NCBI RefSeq assembly: GCF_003473485.1
Contig: NC_053045.1
Location: 45,054,494-45,118,493 of the forward strand
Source: Medicago truncatula
Lineage: Eukaryota > Streptophyta > Magnoliopsida > Fabales > Fabaceae
Reading direction: 5' to 3'
Length of the DNA: 64,000 bases
Below, one piece after another: positions 1 to 11,834 of this stretch (positions are counted from its first letter, which is position 1; the number at the start of each line of letters is the position of its first letter). The translations under genes and the position numbers were made by a program. The notes beneath the pieces are model-generated. The model worked only from the letters and a program-made list of their open reading frames with translations, searched no databases and was not told the DNA's origin.

Positions 1-792
1 TTATTAAGTTTTTAGTTGTTATAAATTTTCACAGTTTTTTGTTTTTAGTTTTCTTAAGCATTTTAAGGACTAAAAATGTTGATGGAAAATTTTTATGGAG
101 ACTAAAAATGTTGATGGAAAATTTATAGGAATTAAAAATGTTGATGAAAATTTTTATAGAGACTAAAAAGTGTGATTTTATTTTGTAGGGAATAAAAACA
201 AAATTCTAAATATTTATAGGGACCATTTACTTAATTAACCTAAAATAAAAAGACAAAAATTTGACTCAAAGAATGAAAAAATACAAATTTTCTTTATACT
301 TCCTTTTCATTTTTTTCACAAGAAAGAATATTTACCAACATATATATATTTTTTTATATTGATACTAAACTTTTACTTATGTTTACAAGTGATTAATTTT
401 AGTGAAAAAATTTATAGACACCTAAAGTAGATTCTTCTCTTCCAACTAAATTTTCTTCATCCGTAAGAATAAGACCAATCATCTATTGAAGGAAAATTAT
501 CCATCAAATTTTGAAGAAGTTGATGACTCCACTTTGTATCAAGTCACTTGGAATAAGTTGGATGGATGTAACTTGAACAAAACATCTAAACATTTATTCT
601 TTGATTGTCCGGTCTCTAGAAAATTATAAGTGGATGTTTTATCTTTGTTGGAAATTAGTCATGTAATGATAAATAATTGTTTTGATCATGCGTTCAGCTT
701 ACAAGTTTGGTTTCTCGTGGGAAGAAAGTGAATGAATAATTTTCATGCGACTTGGTGTCATGTTTATGGTCAACATGAAAACATCACGTCTA
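1..792. other. Intergenic, A+T-rich, possible LINE relic
   Basis: No gene is supported here. Positions 60-210 hold a short phrase of the type 'aaaatgttgatggaaaattt' repeated three to four times with slight changes. At about 540-640 the plus strand gives broken peptide with a feel of the zinc-binding tail of plant LINE reverse transcriptases (a Cys, then HLFFDCP), followed by stops. This is a weak call, based on the HLFF.CP motif alone. Confidence 0.35.
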
Positions 793-927
793 GAAGTCCT
801 AGTTCAACTGGCAAATGCTGAAATTACAAGGTCGGATGTCATGATCCGGGTTCGAACCCGAAACTTCACAGTTGTGTGTGAGTTTAATTTCAGTGGTTTA
901 CCACTTGTTGTAAGCCAAAAAAAAAAT
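793..927 (+). mobile_element. tRNA-derived SINE
   Basis: The segment starts with an A-box-like TAGTTCAACTGG (800-811), has a B-box GGTTCGAACCC (849-859), then a GTGTGTGAGTTTAAT-type body and an A-run at 917-927. This is the layout of a plant SINE transcribed by RNA polymerase III. A closely similar copy lies at 32878-33015. I see no clear target duplication. Confidence 0.7.
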
Positions 928-1766
928 GTAAACATCACAATTATGCAATATTTGATCATCGTGGGTGTTTAACTCGCTTTTCTTTAGATTTATTAAAGTT
1001 GTTGATATAGTCATAGATGAAATTCAAAGATAAAACTTATTCAGTTGAGCACTCAACCACTCTAATGTGTTAGGAGTAAGTTTTTTTTTTTTAACTAGAT
1101 GATTAGTTTTTATTTTTGGTTTGGTGTCACCATTTGTTTTGGTGCTTACATGTAATAATTAGCGACATAACTTTTGATCTTAGCACTCCTTATGTTATGA
1201 TTGCGGGTTCATATTCATATTTATATATATTATATTTTGGCTTTAAAAAAACGTGTAACATGAATAATATATGAATCATTCGTTGCCAACGAGGTAAGCA
1301 AAACAATTAACCGCTATGACTCATGGATTCTTGCTAGCTATATTATAGATCAAACGACTAGCCATTGTAGGCATTTGGCAAACACGTTAGTTAATTATTG
1401 ATGGCAAAAATATAATTAATGGATTATGAAATTTATAGTACACTCTTTCAACATACAGTGAGGTTGAGTGAATAATGGAATAATATGAAATACTACAATG
1501 AGGATGAACACACATTAATAATTAAAACAAAGGAAAATTACTTCACATTCATTTTATTTATGCATTATTGAATTAGTGCATCTTAGAAAGGAAAAAAAGA
1601 GAGGTTATTTTGCCTGTTCTTGACAGTCTACTGAGAACTGAATTTAATACATCAAGCTGAATATTGATAACTTCATTTGAGGTTGTTTCTTTCGGACATA
1701 ATATCACACACAGAAAACCGTTTGGAAAGAATGCAATGAAAGCATATCAAGACTTTCTAGCACAGG
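928..1766. other. Intergenic, no gene seen
   Basis: A+T-rich sequence downstream of the minus-strand PYD3 copy 1. The last ~200 bases are probably the 3' untranslated region of that gene, because a similar stretch (for instance the CACAGAAAACxGTTTG phrase near 1710) also follows copy 2 near 5740. No coding sequence or RNA gene is visible. Confidence 0.5.
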
Positions 1767-4465
1767 TCATGAGGATCTCTTATGAAGTAACGGATCACGG
1801 ATGACTTGAGGCTCAAAGTCTGGTTTCACATACTTAGCAAGTGTCTCCGCATACAACTCGTATCGCGCAGTCATTCTGAAACACCACTTGTCTTTAAACT
1901 GCCTACACAGGTTAAGATCCATGTCTGTTATTAATAAACCATCACTGTTACGTGATAAAGACGGCGTGCAGGATGCATCTGGTGCTGAAACATAGCTTGA
2001 TCCATAAAAATATCCCAAATCTGTATGTGCTGGCTTGCCATCACCAGAAGTAAATGGATTGGGGAATATCTCAGTCCCAACGCGGTTGATTGCAGCAACA
2101 AAGTAACTATTTGTTATTGCAGCATAACGTGCCTGAGAAACATAACACCTTCATTTATTAATTTTGGTAAACAAAAATAACACCTTTAAGCCGTGTATGA
2201 TTATGAATATATGCAGATGTTCTGCAGGTGTAAAATCTGGTTGTATTTGCATATAAAATTAGTCACAGCTGTCCAGATTAAACAGGAAGATTAAAGCACG
2301 CCAATTTTCTTATCTAGTCATTTATGAACAAATTTCCTGGTGAATATCAGCCTACATGTATTAGCATCGAATAATGTTATAAACATTAAGAAATACCAGA
2401 TAAGAGTTTAACATGTCTTCCATCAATATAAAACAACTGACCTCTATTGGCCACATTGCTTCAGTGAGTCCACCAACAGTGGCACAAGGGTTGAAAACAA
2501 TTTCGGCGCCATTCAAGCCAAAAGTTAAACAGTTCAAAGGATGGTGCCTACCATAACATATATTAATGGCAATCTTTCCAAATTCTGTTTCAAATACTGG
2601 GTGACCTGTATTTCCTTCCATATAATATGTGCTCTCAGTAAAGTCTCCAACTCTTGTTACATGGTTCTGACAAATGTTGTGTGTTCATTAGATAGCAGAA
2701 ACACGGGCTATTCCATTAGAAGTGAAAGTAGAAAGTTTAGGAAATTTACCTTCCTGTGTATGCCAATTATATTGCCGTGATTCCCAATTACAACGGCAGT
2801 GTTCCAAATAATTTCTCCGTGGTTCATATCCCTCTCAAGAATTGGGCTTATAATCACCATGTTATACTTCAGTGCAAAGCTTCGCAAAAATTCAGTTGAT
2901 TCCCCGTCAACAGGTTCTGCAAATTCACACCACTTCTTCTCTCGTGTAGAGAAACCAAATGGCATCATCCAAAATTCCTACAATCGAATTTTTTAAAAAC
3001 AAACATCAAAGGTTTTCTGATAGAAAGAAGAAATCAGTTGATAAATGTTCATATGCATGCAACCTACTTGCAAGCATAATATGTTGACCCCTGATGAACC
3101 GGCAGCGTCAACAATGGGCTTTACTTTCTCAAAGATAGCCTTTTTTTGGTCGATAAAGTGCGCAGTTGTTGGGAGGGCAATAGAGTTCTGAATCAAACCA
3201 ACCCTCACAACTCGAGGTTCCCTTAATACTTCTTTATCAGCATGAAAGCAGAAAGCCTGAAATAAATAAACTTGAAATCACGAGACTAACCAAAAGTTAT
3301 AGCTTAAATAACAGATAAGTTTCAATGCTGAGGAATAAAGCTGCTGTGCCGTCTTGTCGAGAAATCGAGCATACACTCCGTCAGTTTAAGGAATCAACAC
3401 AACTAAATTAATCCAGCATAACTTCATCTTGTGATATCATTAGGGAAAAAGTGAACAAGTGAACGGTATTCATACCTGGAGGTCAAAACCATGTTCCATG
3501 GAGAGAGCTGTGGCAGATTCCGGTAGAGCGATTGTTTCAAGTACTTTTCCACAATTAAGCCCTGTAAGCAGACGATTGACTTCCTGCAACACAGTTCTCA
3601 CATGGCGAACCATCAGAAAATATGTGATTGATGCAAGCAAGCAAGCACCAATGCAATTAAACCAATTTAGAAGGAATATATACCATCCACCTCCAATGAA
3701 GATCGAATATTCAAAAGCAAAAACATGAGTATCAAGGAAGCTAAATTTTTAAAGACAGATGGAATCGGACAATTGTTTAGATGCTACTGCAATGTAACAG
3801 TTCATTAAGTGGTTAATGAATATAGCAAGGTGTCGCAATTCATTAGCCATCCACTGAACACAATTATCACGATTTTGAGCATCAATAACCACAATTTTTA
3901 AGTGTATATTTGAAAACTTGCAAATCATGTGCATTTGAACATAATTTGCATAACTAATCTGAAAATTATGATTAATTACATTCACATTCGTTATTAATTA
4001 ATTGTCTACAGTATTTGGTTAATTAGTCGTGACATCTTGTTAGATTCCTTAACTAATTGTGTCAAGTAAAATATTTGAATTGCATTAACCATATAGTAGT
4101 TTGAGTGTCAAAATAACACCACTCTTCTGAATATCATTTTGAAGAGAGTCGCAAAACTTCACCTCATTGGACAAAATTTCACATGATGGTATATAAGAGA
4201 ATCCGGGAATGTCAAAAGAGTAGTTGAAAGTATAATAGACAAGCTAAAAGGATGAATTCAGCATGTGAGCAGAATAAATAAATGGGTTTGAGTTTTGAGT
4301 ATAATAACGATTGGTTTGAGTTTGAGAGTAGATTACCTGGAAGTGATGAGGTTTGAGATTTTCCTTGAGAAGATGCTGAAGGGAATTGTAGCCACAAATA
4401 GAACCATCCCCATACTTAGAGAGCTTGAGTTGTTCATTCTCTGCTCTATTTTCGGACTTGTCCAT
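1767..4465 (-). CDS. PYD3: Beta-ureidopropionase, tandem copy 1
   Basis: Hydrolyses N-carbamoyl-beta-alanine to beta-alanine, CO2 and ammonia, the last step of reductive pyrimidine breakdown (nitrilase superfamily). Six exons on the minus strand: 4337-4465, 3476-3583, 3068-3256, 2750-2977, 2442-2666, 1767-2132. They join in frame to 414 residues, the usual plant length. The catalytic triad is present: Glu143 (first residue of exon 4), Lys218 (last residue of exon 4, HRK) and Cys255 in NICYGRHHP. Several normally fixed positions have changed compared with copy 2: NHVTRVGDF for [22 protein letters not shown] for [21 protein letters not shown] for PLNWLAFG, and [17 protein letters not shown] for [17 protein letters not shown]. 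The frame is open but the enzyme looks relaxed or specialised. Copy 2 lies 1.3 kb away in the same orientation. The family call is firm; activity is uncertain. Confidence 0.9.
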
Positions 4466-4865
4466 CTCCGTTTTGAGACTGTTTGGAAGAGTGACAGTTT
4501 GAACACTCTTCTTTGCTGTGATGATGATTTATTCATGTTTTGGTGTGCAATACTATTGACTAAAGGTAAAGAGATATTTGGTAAAAAATAATATTGAAAT
4601 TACGAGGAACATGCATAACAGAAACAAACTCCATGGTCTCCATCAACATAACATATATCAGACTTGGACTACAAGTCAATAGCAGCCACTGCAGTATTGG
4701 GCTGCGTGCTGTTACTCGGAAAGTGTTAGATTAATCAACTAATAAAAATGTGATAAGAGTTGAAATGTTTGCGTGAATGAATGGATGGGATTGAACCAAG
4801 TGTTTGGGGTACTAAAAACAAAACCTTGTCACTTGTCCAAATTGACTTGTCGTCGATTAAATGAA

Positions 4866-5039
4866 AGGAAATGTTAACGAGTGCTTCCGGGACACTCTTT
4901 AAGCAATTTAATTAGAAAGTTCTTTATGAAAAGTTGTGTATTGAGTGCATTGGAAATTATAATAGTTGACTTTTTAAAAGAATAGTTGCTAAATTTGATT
5001 TCCTTAAAGAGTGCCCCAGAACACTCGTTAACAAGACCC
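4866..5039. mobile_element. MULE-type MITE, GTTAACGAGTG family
   Basis: A 174-bp element with inverted ends built on TGTTAACGAGTG (left) and its complement CACTCGTTAACA (right), and inner AGTGYxCxxGAACACT-like repeats. It is flanked by a 9-bp direct repeat with one mismatch: TTAAATGAA at 4857-4865 and TTAAATAAA at 5040-5048. A 9-bp duplication is typical of Mutator-like elements. It sits upstream of PYD3 copy 1. Related copies lie at 42435-42608 and 46389-46566. Confidence 0.7.
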
Positions 5040-5048
5040 TTAAATAAA

Positions 5049-5791
5049 AATTGTTATGCAAAAAGCAAACTAATAGCAATATATTAAATAAGAATAGAAT
5101 CTTTGTATTATCCTCTTTAAGGTGCAATCGTTATAATATGTCACATGATTCTATTTATAGGACATAAATCTTGCATCTTACAACTTTACAAGTGTATTAA
5201 GAGTCTTTGTATAAAAAATATATATATTAAGAGTTATTTAGTCAAATGAGTGAAAGTCATTTAATCATAGAAGTTTTATACTATCATATCCATGGATATT
5301 GAGCATATGATGAATTGGTGGTCGTAAGAGGAAAGTTCTTGTTATACTTGCACAGAGAATCTAAAATGAAAATTGAAAACATTGTAAGGAAGTAAACAGG
5401 CCCTAATATTGACCAAAGGGCTAGCAATTGTAGACAGTGATGGTAATTATGGCAACAAAAATTAATGTATTGTGGAATTTTGAATACACTCTTTCAATAA
5501 ACAATGAAGATGAATGAGTAATTAAATATGAAATGTTACAATCAGGATGAACACACCTTAATAACTAAAACAAAGCCAAAACAATTTCAGATACATTTTA
5601 TTTATGTATAAGTGAATTAGTTTATTTTAGGAAAGGAAAAAAAAAAGTGATTTTTCACTATTCTTGGCGGTTTACTAAGAGCTGAACATTGGAAACTTCA
5701 TTTGAAGTTGTTTCTTTCGAGCATAATGCATAATATACCACACAGAAAACAGTTTGAAAAGAATGTAATGAACACTTTCTAGCACAGGTCA
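5049..5791. other. Spacer between the PYD3 copies
   Basis: The proximal part (about 5560-5790) resembles the sequence after copy 1 and is likely the 3' untranslated region of copy 2. The phrase 'gaccaaagggctagcaattgtagac' near 5410 has a counterpart near 1348 after copy 1, so the duplicated unit reaches at least 400 bases beyond the stop codon. No other gene is seen. Confidence 0.5.
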
Positions 5792-8333
5792 TTAGCATCT
5801 CTTATGAAGTAAGGGGTCACGGATGACTTGAGGCTCAAATTCTGGTTTCACATATTGAGCAAGTGTCTCCACATACAACTCGTATCGTGCAGTCATTCGG
5901 AAGCCCCATTTGTCTTTATATTGCCTGCACAAGTTAAGATCCATGTCTGTTACTAATAAGCCATCCCTGTTGCGTGATAAAGATGGTGTGCAGGATGCAT
6001 CTGGTGCTGAAATATAACTTGATCCATAAAAATGACCAAAATCTGCGTGTGCTGGTTTGCCATCACCAGATGTAAATGGATTGGGGAATGTCTCAGTCCC
6101 AACCCGGTTGATTGAAGCAACAAAGTAACTATTTGCTATTGCAGCATTTCGTGCCTGAAAAACAATAACACCTATAAGCCATATAATCATGCCAATTTTC
6201 TATTGTTTAGTCAATTATGAACTAACTTTTCTTATTGTTTAGTCATTTATAAATGTCAACCTGTAGGTATTAGCATAAAATAATATGTCATGAACATTAA
6301 GAAATACTCAGAAATCGATCAGAAACAATAATCAGCAGAAAGGAGTCTAACATGTCTTCCATCAATATAAAACAACGAACCTCTATTGGCCACATAGGTT
6401 CACTGAGTTCTCCAACGGTGGCAGCAGGGTTGAAAACAATTTCCGCACCATTTAAGCCAAAAGCTAACCAATTTAAAGGATGGTGCCTACCATAACATAT
6501 ATTAATGGCAATCTTTCCAAATTCTGTTTCAAATACAGGGTGACCAGTATTTCCTTCCATATAATATGTGCTCTCATTGAAGTCTCCAACTCTTGGTATA
6601 TGGTTCTGTCAAATGTTGTGTGTTCATTTAGATAGCTGAAAGACGGGTATTCCATTAGAAGAGGAGGTAGAAAGTTTAGGAAATTTACCTTCCTGTGTAT
6701 TCCAATTATATTGCCGTGATTCCCAATTACGACGGCAGTGTTCCACATAACCTCTCCATGGTTCACATCCCTTTCAAGAATTGGGCTTATAATCACCATG
6801 TTATACTTCTTTGCAAAGCTTTGCAAAAATTTTGTTGATTCTCCATCGGCAGGTTCTGCAAATTCACACCATTTTTTCTCCCGTGTACAAAAGGCAAATG
6901 GCATCATCCATGCTTCCTGCGATCAAATTATATAAAAATAAACACTTTAGGATTTCTGGTAGAAATAAGAAATCTACTGACAAATGCTTATATGCATGCA
7001 ACCTACTTGCAAGCATAATATGTTGACCCCCGATGAACCGGCAGCATCAATAATTGGTCTGAGTTTCTCAAAAAGTGCTTTCTTTTGGTCCACAAAGTGA
7101 GCCGTTGTTGGGATGGCAATAGAGTTTTGAATCAAACCAACCCTCACAACTCGAGGTTCCCTTAATAGTTCTTTATCAGCACGAAAGCTGAAAGCCTGAG
7201 AGAAATAAACTTAAAATCCTGAGACCAACTAGATATTATAGCCTAAATAACAGATAAGTTTCAATACTGAGGAAAAAAGTTGTGCCATCTCGTTTAACCA
7301 ATACGAGCTAATAGATTCCAACAATAATATGATAGACAACAACCATACAAGAAAAAGAAAGATTAATCGTCCCCTAGTTAGGCAAGAGTGAAAAAGAGAT
7401 AAATGAGAAGTGAAAGTGTTTTGACAGTTTGCTAAAATCATTCTTATATGATTATTCCTTCCATATTTCGGTCCTGCCATCTCAAAAGAGAGAGTTTGGA
7501 CTTTGAATGAATAAAGTTTATTCATTCAAAGTCCAAACTTGTCTAGCTTAAACCAAGTAATTTGACGGAAACAAGTTAAGAAATGTGTGATTCACTTTAT
7601 GAAATGTTTTAGCAGAAAAAACATAAAATCCATGACTTAAAAAGAAGCAGCATATATTCCTGAGTTATCTATACTATTGTTTTAGACGGCATATTTTTCA
7701 TAATTTATATATCCAACTATCTATCACCATTTTAAGGAAGCAATACAACAGGCAATTTAACCCAGACCCAGTGTACCTGTCATCTTGTGATATCATTTGG
7801 GAAAAAGTGAATGTGAATTGTATTCATACCTGGGCATCAAAACCATGTTTGACAGAGAGAGATGTAGCAGATTCTGGGAGAGTAATTGTTTCAAGTACTT
7901 TTCCACAATTAAGCCCAGTAAGCAAACGATTTACTTCCTGCAACACGGTACTCACATAGCATCAGATAATGTGTGATTGATACAAGAAATAATACAATTG
8001 AACCAATTTTAGAAGGATTTATATACGATCCACTTTCCATAAAGATTGAATAATATCATTTTGATGAGAGTCACAAAACTTGGCTTCACTATACATGATG
8101 ATCAATAAGATGATGAATTCAGCATGTGAACAAGATCCAATAAAAATTGAAGTATAGATACTGATATAGTAATGATAATAAATTAATAATTGGTTTGAAA
8201 GAAGATTGACCTGGAAATGATGCGGTTTAAGATTGTCCTTGAGAAGATGGTGAAGGGAATCGTAGCCACAAATAGAACCATCGTTGGAAAGGTTGAGTTG
8301 TGCATTTTCTTCTCCGTTTTGAGACTTCTCCAT
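5792..8333 (-). CDS. PYD3: Beta-ureidopropionase, tandem copy 2
   Basis: Same enzyme as the neighbour at 1767-4465: N-carbamoyl-beta-alanine amidohydrolase of pyrimidine catabolism, expected in the cytosol. Exons on the minus strand: 8211-8333, 7830-7937, 7007-7195, 6689-6916, 6381-6605, 5792-6154. They join in frame to 411 residues. The start is the Met before [11 protein letters not shown], followed by the plant N-terminal signature [13 protein letters not shown]. Catalytic residues: Glu141 in LQEAWMMPF, Lys216 in [12 protein letters not shown] (across the exon 4/5 join) and Cys253 in [12 protein letters not shown]. All the surrounding family motifs are canonical, including [10 protein letters not shown] and [20 protein letters not shown]. 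Internal exon lengths (108, 189, 228, 225) equal those of copy 1, which proves recent tandem duplication. This copy is the likely active enzyme. Intron 2 carries a perfect 22-bp hairpin (7494-7538). Confidence 0.95.
7494..7538. repeat. Perfect 22-bp inverted repeat with 1-nt centre
   Basis: The 22-base arm starting GTTTGGACTTTGAATGAA is followed by one G and then its exact complement ending TTCATTCAAAGTCCAAAC. It lies in intron 2 of PYD3 copy 2. The corresponding intron of copy 1 (3257-3475) is about 400 bp shorter and has no such palindrome, so the hairpin came with an insertion or a local inverted duplication after the gene pair formed. Confidence 0.9.
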
Positions 8334-8596
8334 CTTGGGGAAAACTCTTCTTCGCCGTGATGATGATGATGATGAGTTTATGTTTTGTTTTCTTTCGCAC
8401 GTGAATCCATTTTATTAGTATTATCTTTCATTGCGTGTTCTTTTTATTTTATGTATTTACCAGAATTGCCACTAATCAATGCTTCTTTTTTTAATTCTCT
8501 GTTTTTTTTTTTTTTTTTTTGTTACAATTGTGAGTTTTTTTGGTAGTTTTAACGGATTTGGATCATGTCCATCCTGCTTTAATCTCATCCATTCAT

Positions 8597-9500
8597 GGGT
8601 GGTATTTAGGGTGGGTCAGGGAAAGAGTTTTCCACTATGAAAAAGTTTTTTTATACCATTAAATTAGAGAGGAGTACTGATTTTATCATGGGTTGTGCAC
8701 ACTATATCATTTTCCTCTTTCATGTTTTTTGAACAAAATTTTCCTCTTTCATGTTGTCTTCAACCTCATCAATATTTACATTTTTAATCTGGAAATTTAC
8801 ATTCATAAGTGGAGAAATTTACAATCAACTTATATTGAATGTTCAATCGAGTCTCTCTTGAACCTTTCATTAAGAATTCATTCTTAGATCTTTTCTTTTT
8901 TGAACAATTCTTAGATCCTTTTCTATTTATATTGTTCTGGATTTTTTTTTTTAAATAAAACCTCAAAAAATTGATAGTTTACTCAACACATTGTTCGTGG
9001 GTTTTGTTTCTCTGCAATGTTATGAATATACTTCAAATTAACCAAGTTTATTTTTAATAAAAAAAAAACCCAGAAATTTATAACCCTTCTTCTTCTCTCT
9101 TATTTTTTCTATCTTTGAAACCCATACCTAGTTGATGCGGCTAAGGAGCACGTAATAAGAAGATTTAGAGCACGGAATTGAAAAGTCATCGATGAACCGT
9201 GAAGAATTTGAAAACAGAAAAGCACATGTTGAGAAAAAAAATTGCAGCAGAGACATAAGATGTTTTGGGCTTTTGACAAATTTCGTTTAAAATCACCGTT
9301 GATTGAGCTTTTGCATCTAAAATTCCAGATCTCTGAAAAAATCAATACCATGGAGGTTGAAGGACAATGTGAGAGAGAAAGAGAAAAAAATATTGTATAG
9401 ATAGACCATGATAAAATTAACACACCTCTTTAATCTAATGGCTAAAAATAACTTTCCCATGTTGGGAAACTCTTTCCCCCACCCACCCTAAATGCCACCC
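8597..9500. mobile_element. Non-autonomous element with ~110-bp inverted ends
   Basis: The left end begins GGGTGGTATTTAGGGTGGG (8597) and the right end closes CCCACCCTAAATGCCACCC (9500). The inverted similarity runs inward for about 110 bp, through the 'gggaaagagttt' and 'ttagattaaagaggtgtgttaattttatcatgg' phrases. The 7-bp direct repeat CATTCAT flanks it (8590-8596 and 9501-9507). No transposase is visible inside. Long inverted ends suit a Mutator-like derivative, but a 7-bp duplication is shorter than the usual 9. It lies just upstream of PYD3 copy 2. Confidence 0.7.
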
Positions 9501-9720
9501 CATTCATTAGCTTGTTCTCTATGAGATTAATCTTGATGTCTTACATCATCCTTAGGTTCTTTAAAAAAATAAAAAATACATCATCCTTAGGTAAAAAAGT
9601 AAATAAATAAAATATCTATCATATCCTTAGTATGCATTTTTTTAGGTAAATATTTTGCAGGGGAATAGAAATCAATTTTTTTTTTTTTGAAAAAATATAA
9701 TATTTTATGATTTTAATGTG

Positions 9721-9840
9721 GTGGGTTGACGGTTCAAAACAATTTTGCACATTTAAACCAACCAAAATATTTAGAATTGTCACATTAATTAATGTTTTGA
9801 TTGGTTGTGCATGCAAAATTGTTTTGGACGGTCAACCCAC
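9721..9840. mobile_element. Foldback MITE, 120 bp
   Basis: The two halves are near-complete inverted copies. The left starts GTGGGTTGACGGTTCAAAAC and the right ends in the complement of GTGGGTTGACCGTCCAAAAC, with about 46-bp arms and a ~25-bp A+T-rich loop. I see no convincing target duplication. The flanks (TTTAATG and CATTAAA) extend the symmetry instead. Confidence 0.6.
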
Positions 9841-9884
9841 AACCATTAAACTCATACTAGCGAAAAGACGAGCACATCTTTTCA

Positions 9885-10800
9885 ATCTTTTTATTGCGTT
9901 AACGTTTGAAAATTATGAACGGTGTTTTATTTTTTTTATGAAATTTTGATTTTGATTAAAACTAAAAAAAATATAAATGTTTGTTACTTTCAAGTTATAA
10001 AAAATCAAACTAATCATGATTATCTATTTTAACGACACCGATAATAATACAATATAACAAAAACATACAATCTAAATTCTTTTTTTAATGACACCAACAA
10101 CAATTTTATTATAGAAAAAGTTGTTTAAGGGTATAATTGGAATGATAAAAAAAAAGTAAGTATAAATATACTCATTTAGTTTGTTACACTTTTTAAATGA
10201 TAAAGGTAAAAAACAAAAAAATAATATTCATATCGTGTTTATTACCTTTGTTTTAATATTTAAATTTATTCTTATCTATTTGTTACATGTGTTATTTGTA
10301 TTGAAAATTGAAGGTATTTTTGGAAAAAAAATATCCAACCCAAAAATCCGTACCCGTCTTTCCGCTTTTTTTATTGCGCTAACGTTTGAAAATTATGAAT
10401 GATGTTTTTTTATGAAATTTTAATTTAGATTAAAAGTAAAAATATAAATGTTTTTTGTTTTCAAAGTATAACAAATCAAACTAACTATGATTGTCTATTT
10501 CAATGAAACCAACAATATAACAAAAAAAAAATATAACCTAAATGCTTATTTTTTTAATGACACCATCAACAATCTCTATTATAAAAAAAGTTGTTGTTTA
10601 AGAGTATAATTGGGATAAATAAAAAAATAAGTATATATACAATCATCTAGTTTGTTACACTTTTTAAATGATAAAGAAAAAAATTAGACATTTGTGTTTG
10701 TTACACTTCTATTTTAATATTTAAATTTCTTATTTATTTGTTACATGTGTTTGAATTAAAAATCAAGGGCATTTTTGAAAAGAAAAATCCAACCCAAAAG
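9885..10800. repeat. Direct tandem duplication, period about 480 bp
   Basis: The phrase 'attgcgttaacgtttgaaaa' at about 9893 returns at about 10373 as 'attgcgctaacgtttgaaaa'. The following sequence stays parallel for ~430 bp, including the 'gacaccaacaacaa' / 'gacaccatcaacaa' stretch, the 'agtttgttacactttttaaatgataaag' stretch, and the closing 'atccaacccaaaa'. The copies differ by small indels, so the duplication is not very recent. It contains no coding sequence. Origin unknown, possibly part of a larger transposon. Confidence 0.75.
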
Positions 10801-11834
10801 TGCTGAAAGGGGTAGTTTTCTTTATATATAGTATAGATATAATTCATCTTTTAAAGAAATAAGGTGAATAAGTCGGATGCTCAAGGTTTAAAATCTTACC
10901 AAAAGATGATAAATATGATTTTGAAGCGCAAAAAGCATAAAAAAAATTATGTTTAATTCATTCCTTGTTGCAAAATTATTAATTTATGCAAGAGAAAGTA
11001 CTAAACATGACTACACAATAATTATTTTTTTTAATGAGACACACGAGTTGAGTTAAAAGCTAAGACCTAAAGTATTGATTGAAAACCTATGAAGACCTTA
11101 GCTTGAAGAATTTTTTTAGACGGATTAAAAACTAAATATGATATATTTATATGGATTTTTTTACTTAATCCAAAGAATAAGAACTTTATTGTCTGGGACA
11201 TAGTTAATTCACAATGTTTTACTTAATTCATAATGTTGATATTTTTTTTTTGAGAGATCATAATGTTGATATTGTTAGGTTAGACATTCTAGATTAAAAA
11301 ACGGGACCTCACAGTTATGCGTGTCAATTTTCTATGGTGTTTGTCACTTTGTGTAGTAAAAAACCGAAAAATGGATCGATAAAATTTAATTAAATAAAAT
11401 AAAATTATATATATTTTTTTTATTTTTTTTTACAAAAGTAAAACTGCAGTTTCTTTCATGAAAATCATGTAAAATTTCCAGCCTAGAAATGACATATAGT
11501 TTTTTTTTTAGGGAACACATAGTTATTCATCTATGGACAAGTACTTTTTTTTTTTTTTTTTTTTATCTGTGGACTTCACACTATTTCTTAACCACGTCAT
11601 CTTAGAACTTGTGTACACATCTGAACTCTAAATACTCACAACTTCGATCAAATATCAAATTTTATGCAATCATGCCATGCTTTAGGCATACATTATTTTA
11701 CCTCTTTGAGAGTAATATAGACACATATATTAATTCATCAATATTGATGAGATTCCATATAAATACACAGAAAAATTGACTTGGACATCCAATCTCAAGC
11801 ATCATGGTTGGAAGAATATGCTTTCTGAGAACAT
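10801..11834. other. Intergenic, long T-runs
   Basis: Downstream of the MDP1 gene. It contains several oligo-T stretches (for instance 11545-11564) and a SINE-tail-like phrase near 11309-11360 (CACAGTTATGCGTGTC). No gene is seen. Confidence 0.4.
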
